Source of the DNA: Chionoecetes opilio
Lineage: Eukaryota > Arthropoda > Malacostraca > Decapoda > Majidae
Assembly: GCA_016584305.1 (NCBI GenBank)
Contig: JACEEZ010019119.1
Coordinates: forward strand, 52,133-116,132
Direction of reading: 5' to 3'
DNA length: 64,000 bases
Both the position numbers and the translations under genes were made by a program. The notes under the pieces are model-generated. The model saw only the letters and a program-made list of their open reading frames with translations. It did no database searches and was not told the DNA's origin. Positions 10,435-22,000 of this stretch are shown piece by piece. The number at the start of each line of letters is the position of its first letter. Position 1 is the first letter of the stretch.

Positions 10435-10926
10435 CGACTCACGGTATGTGGAGAGCACCGTAAAACACCCATATTCACTTATGGTGTGGGGTTGTTTCTC
10501 TGGCAGAGGTTTAGGCAAGCTTGTTGTGCTTCCTAAAAACCTTAAAGTGAATCAAGCTGTTACCTGGAGCTGCTTTGTGAACATTTGGCAGATTCTTTCG
10601 AGCTCATACGGGCCAGTGTGTTTCAACAGGACGGTGCTCCTGCTCACACTGCCAAATCTGTCACTCAGTGGCTTGATGACTGCATGGTACCCTTCATAAA
10701 AGATTGGCCAGGTAACAGCCCAGACCTCAACCCAATTGAGAAGCTCTGGCACATGGTCAAGAAGGATCTGCAGGGGAAAGATGTCAGCTCCATACCCAAG
10801 CTCGAGAAGGCCATCCGTGAGTCCTGGGCAAACAACTCACCTGAACACCTAAGAAACCTAGCTCTTTCACTACCCCGACGTCTCCAAGCCGTGAAGAAGA
10901 GAAAAGGCCACCCAACCAAGTATTAA
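10435..10926 (+). pseudogene. Tc1-like transposase, 3' half only, opposite orientation
   Basis: This is the same 3' half as on the minus strand at 9358-9849. It reads HPYSLMVWGCFSGRGLGK, then after a frame change VFQQDGAPAHTA and DLNPIEKLWH, ending KGHPTKY and stop. The N-terminal DNA-binding domain and first catalytic Asp are absent. A few substitutions (for example Ile for Thr near 10604) separate the two arms. Confidence 0.85.
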
Positions 10927-11022
10927 AAGGTAATTATAATACATATTTTCTATAAATTTCCTTATGTATTGTTTGTTGTGCGGGGGCGAGAGCAGGGCGC
11001 CGCATACTTTTGACGAGTACTG

Positions 11023-11560
<538 letters not shown>

Positions 11561-13433
11561 CCTTCGACCTAAGAAGAGCTGTGAAAACGATGGTCCCGGA
11601 GAAGGAGCGAGAAATACGTGAGCAGTGAAAGGGTAATAAGGAGAATTTGTGCCCCAGAACGAGGCGAGTGAGACATAAGACGAAAAAGAGAACACATGAA
11701 CGAGCGGGACAGAAATTTAATGATTAGACAGAAGATGGAAGAATGAAGGAGAGGAGATGGGAGAGAGAAAGAGAGTAAAAGGGGAAGAAGATGAATAGAA
11801 GAGACAAGTAGGGTCAGGAGCAGGAAGTGTGAGGAATCGAACTATTACAAAGAGCAAGATGAACTACAAGAGATAGGGAGAGACAGATAGAGAAGAATAG
11901 AACAGGTAGAAAGAGAGCGCCTTTCCCCGGGAGCACACCACCATCTGATCAAGAGAACCTGCGCTATTCCACGAAAATGAAATCTGTGAACACACACCCC
12001 TTCAACAAGGACGTATGTAAAATGATTCCGTGTCCGCAGTGAAAGGGAATAAGTCAGGAAAGGCTCCCAAACACTGGCCCATTTTGACTCAAGCCGTCAA
12101 ATACAGACCGCAGTTGTCAAATGGGACCACAGTATACTGCAGGTAGACCTCTACGCAGTAAATTAATCCCCTCCAAGGATTAGGCCTAGTGAAAAAATAG
12201 ACTAAAAAAAGTAAACAGGGAAAGTGCCATGAACTCCGTTTGATGGTTGTGCAACCCAGGAAAGAACCAATACTTAGAGGGAAAAGAACCAAAGAAGGTA
12301 AAATAAGGCTTCTGGACAAATTGGTCACGAGCACACTGGCAATTAGAGTAAGATAAAAAACACGATTCGTACCTGGGAAGAAATAGAAGTTTCAAAAATA
12401 GGAGTGGTGATGAGGTTAACTAACAAATGACTGAGACAGGTAAGAAGTTATGCAGAAATGTCGTTCTGTGCTAAAGAAAGTGAAAAATGACACAAGAAAA
12501 TAAAGATGGAAAGTGAAAGACATGGAAGGTTGGAAAAAAAGGGAAAAGACCAAAGAAGCATATGCAAAATTGGGGTAAGATCAAGGAAAAATTTGAAAAG
12601 AAAAAATATTGTCCAAAAGTAATACAAGTAAAAAAAAAGGGAATTAAGGTAACGAGAGAATACGGTAGAAAAAAGAATGTGTCAAATGTTTTGGATAAGA
12701 AGGAAAAAAAGGGATGAACGCAAAGAAAAATTTGAGAAAAAAAAAGAAAAGCAAAGAAATTAAAGAAAAGAAAATACGTGTCAAATAAGAAATAGAAGAA
12801 TAAATTGGAAAAGAAGAGGGGGCGCCAAAAGTTAAGTAATCCAAAATACAGGACAATATATTGTAAGAGGAAACGGGCAAAAAGAAAAGTGTATAGGAAG
12901 GAAAATGTGAAAGAAAAATATGAAGGAGGAAGAAAGCAAGTGTTAAAATGTAATGTTTAAAGTAAGCAAAGAAAAATACGGTGATGAGGACAGAAATAGA
13001 AGAGATACAACGGGGAAATATATGGAGAAAGTTTTAGACAAAACTGCAAGAATAGTGTTAGCTAAAAGAGAAAAAAAGTAAGGAAAGATAAGACAGTTGA
13101 AAGGAAAATGAAAGAGGCAGTTGATACATTATAAAGAAGCAACATAACAGAAGTAAACGAACTGGGGAGGCAAAGGGGAAACCAGAAATTTATTAGGTCT
13201 AGACAAAAAACGAAAGTGGTATTCTAAAAGAGAAAGATTTAGGGGAGGGCCAATAAATGTAATGGAGGAGTATCGAAACCAAAAAAGGGAGGGGGTTAAT
13301 GAGTGTAAACAAACCACAAAACGGGAAGGATTGGTTAGTAGAAACATGTGGAGTGGATGAAGGATGGCAGAGGGTAATAAGTTGGGGGATGAAAAAAGAA
13401 GAAAAAGGATAGTAATGGTGTACATAGAGGTAG
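11561..13433. other. Purine-rich stretch upstream of the non-LTR endonuclease
   Basis: The plus strand is rich in A and G (many AAAGAAA runs). It probably contains a decayed 5' part (ORF1 and endonuclease N-terminus) of the element that follows, because its composition continues smoothly into it. I see no conserved motif that proves this. Confidence 0.35.
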
Positions 13434-14477
13434 AGAAATTGTGGGGAAAAGGAAGATTTTATAGGTGGTGATGAAAAAAGGAAGAATAAGAGACTTAGTA
13501 TCGTATACATTCCACCTAAGACAAATTCCTGGGGGAGAGAAGAGTACGGAGACATGATAAGAGATACAAGCAAATGTTTAAAGAATACGATGGAAAATAG
13601 TGAGAACATAATTTTGATGGGAGATTTTAACTGCAAAGAAGTTTGCTGGGAAGAATGGTATACTGAAGGAGGAGAAGACTCATGGGGTGGTATATTGTTG
13701 GATTTGGTAATTAATAACATCATGACTCAGTGGATTAAAGAGAGCACAAGATTCAGAGGTAGCGAAGAACCATCAAGACTAGACCTACTATTGACGAAAG
13801 AACTGGAAGTAATTAGTAAATTAAATTATCAGTGCCCACTTGGAAAGAGCGACCATGTACTTATTGAATTTGAAATAAATGATAGCAAAAAGGAGTGGAG
13901 AAAAGAAGAACATAAAAAAGGAAGATACAATTATGGAAAAGCAGACTTTGACGGATTAAGAACATTCTTCGGAGAGACAGACTGGAGTAGTTTCCATGCA
14001 GCAACGAGTACCCAGAAAAAATGGGATGAGTTCATCCGAATTTACACCGAAGGAATAAATAGTTATGTTCCAAGGATAGTTATCAGGGAAAAGAAAAAAA
14101 ATGAATGGTTTAACAGAAAATGTGAATTAGCAAGACTAGAAAGAGAAAAAACTTGGAATAGTTGGAGGAAAAAAGGAGGTATCAACCTTTGGGAGAAGTA
14201 CAAAAAAACTAGAAATGAATATGTAAGAATCCGAAGAGAAGAGGAAAGTAACTATGAGAGGAATATAATAGAAAAATGTAGGAATGAACCGAAACTTTTC
14301 TATAGATATATTAATGGAAAAATGAAAAACAAGGAAGGAATAGATAAGCTGAAGGTAGAAGGCATAGTGTATGAAGATGCATTACAACAGGCCGAGGTGA
14401 TGAATAAGTGCTTACAGACTGTATTTACAAGAGAAAGTGAATTTAAAAAGAAAAATATATTAGCAAAGAAAATATAA
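13434..14477 (+). pseudogene. Non-LTR endonuclease (EEP) C-terminal part and linker
   Basis: The frame is open from 13434. Visible motifs are VYIPPKTNSW (13500-13530), the GDFN metal/phosphate motif (about 13620), SRLDLLLT (about 13776) and LGKSDHVL (about 13839), the last three blocks of EEP nucleases. A basic linker of about 150 residues leads to the RT. The N-terminal nuclease motifs upstream are not readable. The frame ends with TAA at 14475-14477, overlapping the next ATG (TAATG). Confidence 0.85.
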
Positions 14478-15346
14478 TGGAAGACATAAAAGTAGACGTA
14501 ATAGAAGTAAAAAGGCTAATGGAAAGTCAAGATGTGAGAAAAGCCCCGGGTCCAGATGGAGTGTCGAACTGGATAATGAAAGAGTGCAGTAACCAACTAG
14601 CAGGAAAATTACATAGTGTAATTGAGAGTTCACTCAAGGAGAGCAGACTCCCGCTTGATTGGAAAAGAGCAAATATTGTGCCAATTCACAAAGGAGGAGA
14701 CAAAGAAGAAACACTAAATTACAGGCCAGTATCATTAACAAGTGTAGTGGCAAAAATGTGTGAAAAAATTGTGAAGGACAGATGGTTGAAATATTTGGAA
14801 GAGACAAACACACTTGCAGGTGGCCAGTTTGGATTTAGAGGAGGAATGTCATGTACAACAAATCTATTGAGCTTGTACTCGAGAGTGATCGATGTGACAC
14901 AGGAAAGAGTAGGGTGGGTCGATTGCATTTACTTGGACCTAAAGAAGGCATTTGACAAGGTACCTCATAAGAGACTGCACTGGAAGCTAGAACATGTAGG
15001 AGGATTGAAGGGTGGTTTCCTGAAGTGGATGGAAGACTTTTTGAGCAACAGAGAGATGAGAACAGTAATAAAAGATCAAAAGTCAGAATGGTGCAGTGTG
15101 ATAAGTAGAGTTCCTCAAGGATCAGTATTGGCCCCAGTGATGTTCTTGGCCTATGTAAATGATATGGCAGAAGGAGTAAACAGTTATATGAGTTTATTCG
15201 CTGATGATGCTAAATTACTAAGAAAAGTAGAAAGTAAAGAGGACTGTGAGGATTTACAGAAGGATCTAGATAAGATTTTTAGATGGAGTCAACTATGGGA
15301 AATGGAGTTTAATGCCAAAAAGTGTAGTGATGGAAATGGGCAGTAG
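14477..15346 (+). pseudogene. Non-LTR reverse transcriptase
   Basis: Motifs in order: RKAPGPDGVSN (about 14537), IVPIHKGGDKEETLNYRPVS (14676-14735), QFGFRGGMSCTTNL (14824-14866), YLDLKKAFDKVPHKRL (14930-14978), VPQGSVLAPVMF (15110-15146) and the catalytic FADDAKLL (15196-15220). The catalytic box is FADD rather than YADD, which is common in these elements. The frame ends at a TAG after 'KKCSDGNGQ', where the next frame takes over. Confidence 0.9.
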
Positions 15347-16013
15347 CAAAAAGAGACAGAGAGGAAAGTATTCGATGGGGAACGAATGGATAATCAAAAC
15401 AAAGGTCGAAAAAGATCTGGGAGTATGGATTACGGACAATTTGTCACCAGAGAAGCATATAAACAAGTTCACAGGAGATACATACCAGTTGCTGAGGAAT
15501 ATAAGAATGGCATTCAAATATCTGGATGAAGAGATGATCAAGAAATTGATAACATCTCTGATTCGACCAAGGTTGGAATATGCGGCAGTGATTTGGTCAC
15601 CACATAAAAAGAAGGATATAAGGAAGATTGAGAGAATACAAAGAGCAGCCACAAAAATGGCTCCAAGCCTGAGAGATTTAACATATGAAAAAAGACTTTC
15701 AAGACTAAAACTCCCAACACTTGAGAAAAGAAGAGAAAGGGGAGATTTTATAGCAGTGTATAGAGCATCAATGGGTCTTGAAAAAATTGATAGAAATGAT
15801 CTGTTTGTGTGGGACGACAGAAGTACAAGAGGTCATGAGAAGAAATTGAAAAGGACAACATGCAAGAGGGATATAAAAAAATACAGCTTCCCGTATAGAA
15901 GCATAGAAGCCTGGAACAATCTTGATGCAAAAGTGATTAATGCAAGAAGTATTCAGGACTTCAAAGGCAAACTGGATAATAGTAGATTTGGAGACGGGAC
16001 AGTACGAGCATAG
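15312..16013 (+). pseudogene. C-terminal extension of the non-LTR RT protein
   Basis: The frame reads DLGVWITDNLSPEKHINKF, then LIRPRLEYAAVIWSPHKKK and IERIQRAATKM, the conserved thumb/tail module that follows the RT in many arthropod non-LTR elements. It ends with a stop at 16011-16013. It overlaps the RT frame by about 35 bases, so a one-base change separates them. Confidence 0.85.
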
Positions 16014-16110
16014 CTCTTTTCCTGTATGTTGTGCTGGTGTATTTAGCACATATAGTGTGTGACCTGATTAGAAGCCGCTCAGACCATTCTCAAAACATAT
16101 AAGTTAATCC

Positions 16111-18105
16111 ACTCGTACTGAGGCGTTAATTGCGTCTGGGAGTGGCAGAGCCCAGGGTGTTCTTGGTTTTCTGGTTTTTTTTCTCATCTTTTGTTCCTAG
16201 TAGTGGACAGAATTAAGTGTAACTTGTTTAATATCATACCCAACACACAGTGTTTAATACTTTCTCAACTGCATATAGAGGGTAAGGATGAGCGCCCGTA
16301 CAAATGTTACTCACCATTATTTACACATTATGGGTTATGAGTAATATGATATAGGTTTTGTCCTTTTCACAAACACACTGTCAATTAAAAAAAAGGGCAC
16401 TCAAACCCGGCAGAACATTCGAAAAACCAGAACACAGTGCCATAAATGCCCAAAATTTTAGGAACTTCACATCCGCAGCATTTTTTCCAGGCCACGCGTG
16501 TGTTGTATTGGGCTGACCGTTATGTTGAGTAAGGGCATTGTCTATCATCATAATAAGAAAGTATCACAATTGCCAAACTGTGTTAACCATTTCCCTGGCA
16601 AAGGCCCCAGCAGTAAGCATTCCATCATAGGGTAACCCGAGTAGTTACCCAGCAGACCTTACCTAAAAAAGTTAAATAAATTTGGTAACTGAGACTATAT
16701 GGGCGACTTAGTTTACGTCGTTTGGGATCGGGACCAACCAGGCTGGTCATGTAGACGCACGTGAAGTGTACGACCTTGAATAATACACACACCCACGTGT
16801 TAACAGCTTATTGCCCATCATAGGGAAAGTCAAAGCCTAGGTAAGTACACATACATGGTTTGAGCACATAGTATATGTGTCTTGCGACACACATAAGAAG
16901 CACTACTAATTGGGTCTCCAACAGACTTGGCCAAAAGAAACATATTATGTGCCTGATGCTGGGAAATGGACATTTGGGTGCTTACATGGCAGTCTTGTCA
17001 TAAACACGCCGCGTGGTGATGTATGGTGTGAATGCGTGGAAGTGATGGTAGCAATTGTACGTCATCAGCGTCACAGTCACACCAATCCCCAAACGTAGTT
17101 CCACGCCTGGCAATTTAGGGCCACCCACAAACTGCACAATCTCATCAGTACAGCTGTTAAGCAAATATAAAAGTTTAAATATGGTGTATTTGACAAAGCC
17201 AATAATACTGCTGTTTTGGTCTTGAGTATGGGACAACACAAAAGGGGGCTGGTCAAGACAGTAATGTGCGTCTACACAAACAAAGTAACTCAGATGTTCC
17301 TATCGGAGACAATCCCTATAAGACATCCACAGACTTTTCTGCTTTGACCAGATAGACACTCCTGGTTGGGTTTTAGCCGTGGCACAAACATAAAGATATT
17401 ATGCTCTTGTCTGCCCTGTACAAGTTATGCAGCTACCCAATATAAAAAGGGTGTAGTCAAGGGGAAAAGAATATGTATGCGGAAATGGTGGTTCACATCG
17501 TTATCACATAAAATCACAGGTTCGAGTATTTTGGCCCCAACTTAAACTTTTCCGATTTAATCATGTCTGTTGCAAAATGTTGGTACTGATAGTAGTAATA
17601 TCCAAAGCATTCATAATACTCTGCGTTTGTCTGAGTAAAAGGTTAGTACATCATATTTAGATGTGAGCGTTGTCCAAGAAATGTGCTGAAGACAATTTAT
17701 AATTTAGATGTTACTATTAAGCACGCAATACATAACACATTACCGAGAAGAGAGACAAGTAATGGAACGCGTGACGTCCTAAATTACCGCTTCCATCCGT
17801 AAATTTCCTTAATAAATTTTTCAATAAAATAAACTGCCCGGGAAAGTTTAGTTCATAATATTTCAATAAAATAAAGGCAAAACATTAGAATGCCATTATG
17901 AACAAAATATGTGAACTTAAACTTTTCCCTATTATATAATGTAAAAAATTTTAGGAGAATTATAGAACGATTTAATTTTCCATTGATATTTCTTTGTAAT
18001 AATTAGTATGCATAATTACTTTAAAAAAAGAAATCTAATTCAGATCAAATGTAATTAAAGCTTTATGCATGTTCTAATTCATTATAAAAAGAAATATATC
18101 AAGGA
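16111..18105. other. AT-rich intergenic DNA, no gene seen
   Basis: No conserved motif, splice-framed exon or repeat boundary was recognised. If DIS3 continues leftward, its next intron would cover this stretch. Confidence 0.4.
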
Positions 18106-18109
18106 AATA

Positions 18110-18600
18110 TTAAATGGCGAAAAAGTTTTAAAAAATTAAAAGCAAATTTTTTTGCCTTGAAAGTCTCATAATGGCATTTCTTTAGTGTGTTTACGGTTTT
18201 TTTATTTGATAATATTATAGAACAAACATTTCCGAAGATAACAGTATATATTTTATATTGATAAACATATATTAGGTAGGAAATTATACGATTTCATGAT
18301 TTTTATATCTAGTTAACGCTAATTTATGCATGCCGCTAATTCATTTATCACTAAACGAAATATATCAATGGAAAGCTAATTAAACTCCGCTTCTATTGAT
18401 ATTCTCCATGTAAAATGTTTGCGAGCAAAATATTAAATGGCGAAGAGTTTAAGTTAATGCATATTTCTTGAAAGTCTCATAATGGCCTTTTCTTTGTGTG
18501 TTTTACGGTTTTTTATTTGATAATATTATAGAACAAACATTTCCGAAGATAACAGTATATCTTTTATACTGATAAACATTATATTAGGTAGGTAAACTTG
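18110..18600. repeat. Imperfect tandem duplication, about 310-bp period
   Basis: The stretch containing 'gaaagtctcataatggc', 'cggttttttatttgataat' and 'acatttccgaagataacag' occurs at about 18155-18280 and again at about 18465-18595. The copies differ by small indels. Confidence 0.7.
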
Positions 18601-18798
18601 TACAGGGATCCTTATGGTGTGACGTCACGGGCGATCCACCAGGCCTTATCATCTCGGTGGCCATGCTCAAACAGGGCTAAGAGCAACAATGGTGACTCTT
18701 AATTCATTGGCTTTGTTACTGTATTGCTTTGTTTTATCATTGCTCTATTTCTGATTTACATGTTAATTAGTCACACTTTCACACTGTTGTCTCCCCAC

Positions 18799-19024
18799 CT
18801 TTGTTCTCCTCCTCCTGCTTCTCCTGGTCGATGATCATGTTGGCCGGGCGACACCACTGGTCCTCCGGCAGCAGCTCTATGGCCACGGTGTCGTCGTTGA
18901 GGGCACGGTTGATGTTGAGGCGGCCTTGGATCAGCACGGACTTCTCCAAGCCCTCCAACAGCACGTTGGCTTCCAAAAAGTTGTTCCGGGAGGTCTTCAG
19001 GGGACCCTGGCGGAGCTTGCCAGT
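18799..19024 (-). CDS. DIS3: DIS3 exon 6 (start of cold-shock domain 1)
   Basis: Acceptor TTCCCCAG|ACTGGC. It reads GKLRQGPLKTSRNNFLEANV, VLIQGRLNINRALNDDTVAI and ELLPEDQW, as in CSD1. The donor AACAAAG|GTGGGG at 18799/18798 is my choice; without it the frame stops six codons later, which would truncate the protein. Confidence 0.85.
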
Positions 19025-22000
19025 CTGGGGAAGCATTAGGTATTCAGCTATGCTTATATGTGCTGTGGCTAAATATAGGTCAATAAAACAAGGGTAAAAA
19101 TTTCTCTAATATCTTTGGTTGATGCAAAATAAAAGAAATTACTATTTTACTTAACTAAAAGGTCCTCTCCCTACCATCTGTCTCATGATCTCTTGAACTC
19201 TGCAGTCAAACTTACATCTTTTCAATGATGTCATTATGAGTAAGTTGTGTAATATGATTTAGTGGCCTGAGAAGGTACCAAAAAAAGTAACTTCTAACAA
19301 GCAGGATCACAGGAAATTAGGGACGCAGCCAAGAAAGCAAAACAAGAGGGGATAAAATTTAATATAAAAATAATTAGGAAAACCTGTTCATGAAAGTGTG
19401 TATGGTATTTGAGGTCATAATATCAGAGAAGCAATGACTCCCTCACCCTAACCCCAGCCTACAAAGCCTAACACGGCACCTTCAGAGCCAGGCGTATCTG
19501 CTCCATGGACCAGTGGGGGGCATAGAGGCAGCGCTGGTTTATCACGTCCTCCCCCTTGTCCTCCTCCCCACTCGCCACGATGTCCAGCAGACCAGGCCGG
19601 TTCTTCAGGCTGGACACGTACTCCCTCGCTGCAAGTAAATGACCAGGAAGATATAAAAGTACTGTCACAGGATTCTTGAGACGTGAATAGTTATTACACT
19701 TTCATTTTCATCACAACATATTTTGCTTTTAGTTAGCTATCCAGAGAACTTATGAGGGCTGAGTAAGAGAGAAAATGTTTATGAATGAAGTCAAGGGTAT
19801 ACAAATAAAACAATAGATTATTTTTAGTATGAGTGAAGACCATAAAATATTATAAAAAGGAATGAAGGCGAGGAGGAGATCGGTGTTATGTGGCACGAAT
19901 TAGTGAGTTACCTATGCTAGTTGTGAATGGGGCATAAAAAAACCATAAGAAACACAGCATATTACAAAAAAATGGATAAGAAACAGCATATTACAAAAAA
20001 ATGGATAAGAAACACAGCATATTACAAAAAAATGGATGAGAAATACTGCAATTACAAAAAAATGGATAAGAAATACTGCATATTACAAAAAAATGCATAA
20101 GAGAAACAGCATATAAAAAAAAAGGCATAAGAAACTGCATATTAAAAAATTAATAATTGGCATAAGAAACAATGTACAGTAAACCCTCTCTAAATAATCT
20201 AATTGGGAGGAGGCCTTGGTCGAATTAGCCGGAAGTCCGAATTACCGGTGGTTACCTCTAGCCCCCCCACACAATAAGAACTCACTCAAACATGCCAAAA
20301 TAGCACAGATTGTATTACTTGTACTCTCCAAAACATGGCTAATACTGAAGTCTAGAAATGAAGTACTATTATACACTGAGCACTCAGGCGTCACTGATAG
20401 TGTCTTCAGGCAAAGGCTGCGTTCAGTAAAGCAATGCGCACAGGTGCACATGGAGGCGCACGGTGACGTCAGTATACAGTATGGCTAGTGCAAGCTACCC
20501 CCGCACTACAGCCCAGCTGGGAGGTGGATCGCTACTGAGTTGCCAGCTAGCGCCACAATAAGGGTATGTAAACAAAGGGAAAAGAAAGTTTCTGCTCTTC
20601 TTTCTCCTCTTCTTGCCTCCTTAATATTTAATTTCCTGCTGCTATAACTTCTGCTGCATCAAATGCAGGGTCATCAGCAAGTTATTCTTCAACAATAAGA
20701 ATAGCCACAGAGATAAATTTCGGCAGCTGCTATCTTGGTAGCAATGTAAATTGTGAAGTGTTCAGTATCGCTCAGTAGGGAGAGTGCGGGGGAGGGGGGG
20801 TTGACAGCTACCGAATGCAGCCCTGGCAGGTCTCCAGTGCTTGAAGTGCTTTATGTGTTGGAGGCGATGTGGAGGCTGGCTAACGAAGTGGATGGCACAG
20901 AGGAGGTGGAAGATAGTGTAGAAAACTCTGAAAATTCAAACTTCAGTTCTGATTATGGAAAGTTGTTGAAAAAATTGAACTTGGCCTGAAACAGGTCGAA
21001 TTATCCGAAGTTCGAATCATACGCGTTCGAATTACAGAGGGTTTACTGTATATGACAATACAACCAAGAGTAAAGATCCCTTACTTGTATAAGCCTCCAG
21101 TTCCATGAGTCTTGCCTTGTCACGGTTGGCATAGTCATTGGTCATGAGGATCACCTTCTGGTTGCAGGGGCGAAGGTGCTGCTTGTACCACCAGCAGGCA
21201 ACCCGGATGGCTCGGTCGTTGCGGTCGTTGGCTGACTCCTCGGCTTCCCTCTCAATGTAACACTCACTGGAGGGCATGGCAATGATAAGGTGTTTTGAGG
21301 GACAGTGTTTGAGAGTTTAAAAAAACCTTACCACACACCTAACATGAAGGTGAACACACAGCTATAGCATGGTGTATTGTTATGTTCAGAAATTTAGGGT
21401 AACTGCTCATGGCTACTGTTCACGTTGACTGTCTCCTCCATAAAAAATTGATGACACCGGGAAATGCTATATTAGGCATCATTATTTTGATAAGGAGATA
21501 AGTGATCTATATGAGAAGGACAACCATGATTAAATAGGGAGTTACTGTAAATCTCAGAATACAACGGTCACCCAACTCATATCCTTCAAAGAATCTCAAG
21601 GCTGGAAGTCACGGTCAAGGAGAAAATGCTTTGAAAATATTAACACATCTATTATATGGAAAGTTTAAGGCATCAACTAAATTGTCATTAGTTACACGAC
21701 ACTGAGACATTCATATCTATCAGTAGAGGCATAGCCAGAGAGTGTGTACCTGTGATGTTCATTGGTGAAGACATAAAACTTTTTTTCAGGTGTTTCAATG
21801 AGGTCTCTGAGTCTCTTGTAAATAGGAAGAGATCGGTGCCTCACTTCTCCCACCACAGTTTGGGGAATAATTACGTTGGTTATGCTGTCATCACACAACA
21901 CATCAATCTGAGGAAAAATTAACATCAAACACATTCCAACATCATTCCATGACATGTTATTTATTCTTGGGGATTCTTCCCGCAGTAAATACATGCACAC

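Larger units (their letters stand above)
9261..11022. mobile_element. Palindromic Tc1/mariner composite (two inverted partial copies)
   Basis: The sequence 9261-9849 and 10435-11022 are reverse complements over about 588 bp with few differences. Both outer ends carry CAGTACTCGTCAAAAGTATG as TIR; TA follows the right end, and the left end has TG where TA is expected. The left part (9358-10377, minus strand) is a transposase gene with frame breaks, while the right part has only its 3' half. The whole unit therefore has two 3' ends facing outward and no original 5' TIR. Confidence 0.85.
13434..16110 (+). mobile_element. Non-LTR retrotransposon (endonuclease-RT-C-terminal domain)
   Basis: Three plus-strand frames give, in order, an apurinic-type endonuclease, a reverse transcriptase and a conserved C-terminal extension. 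Breaks are few: one overlapping stop/start at 14475-14479 and one frame change near 15320-15345. This is much better preserved than the gypsy relics. The arrangement fits a jockey/CR1-like element; the exact clade is not decided from sequence alone. A poly(A) tail or target duplication was not found. Confidence 0.85.

Noticed and set aside
17519..17540. tRNA T-loop-like 'ggttcgagta'
   Set aside because: No acceptor stem or anticodon arm can be fitted around it; no tRNA was found in the window.
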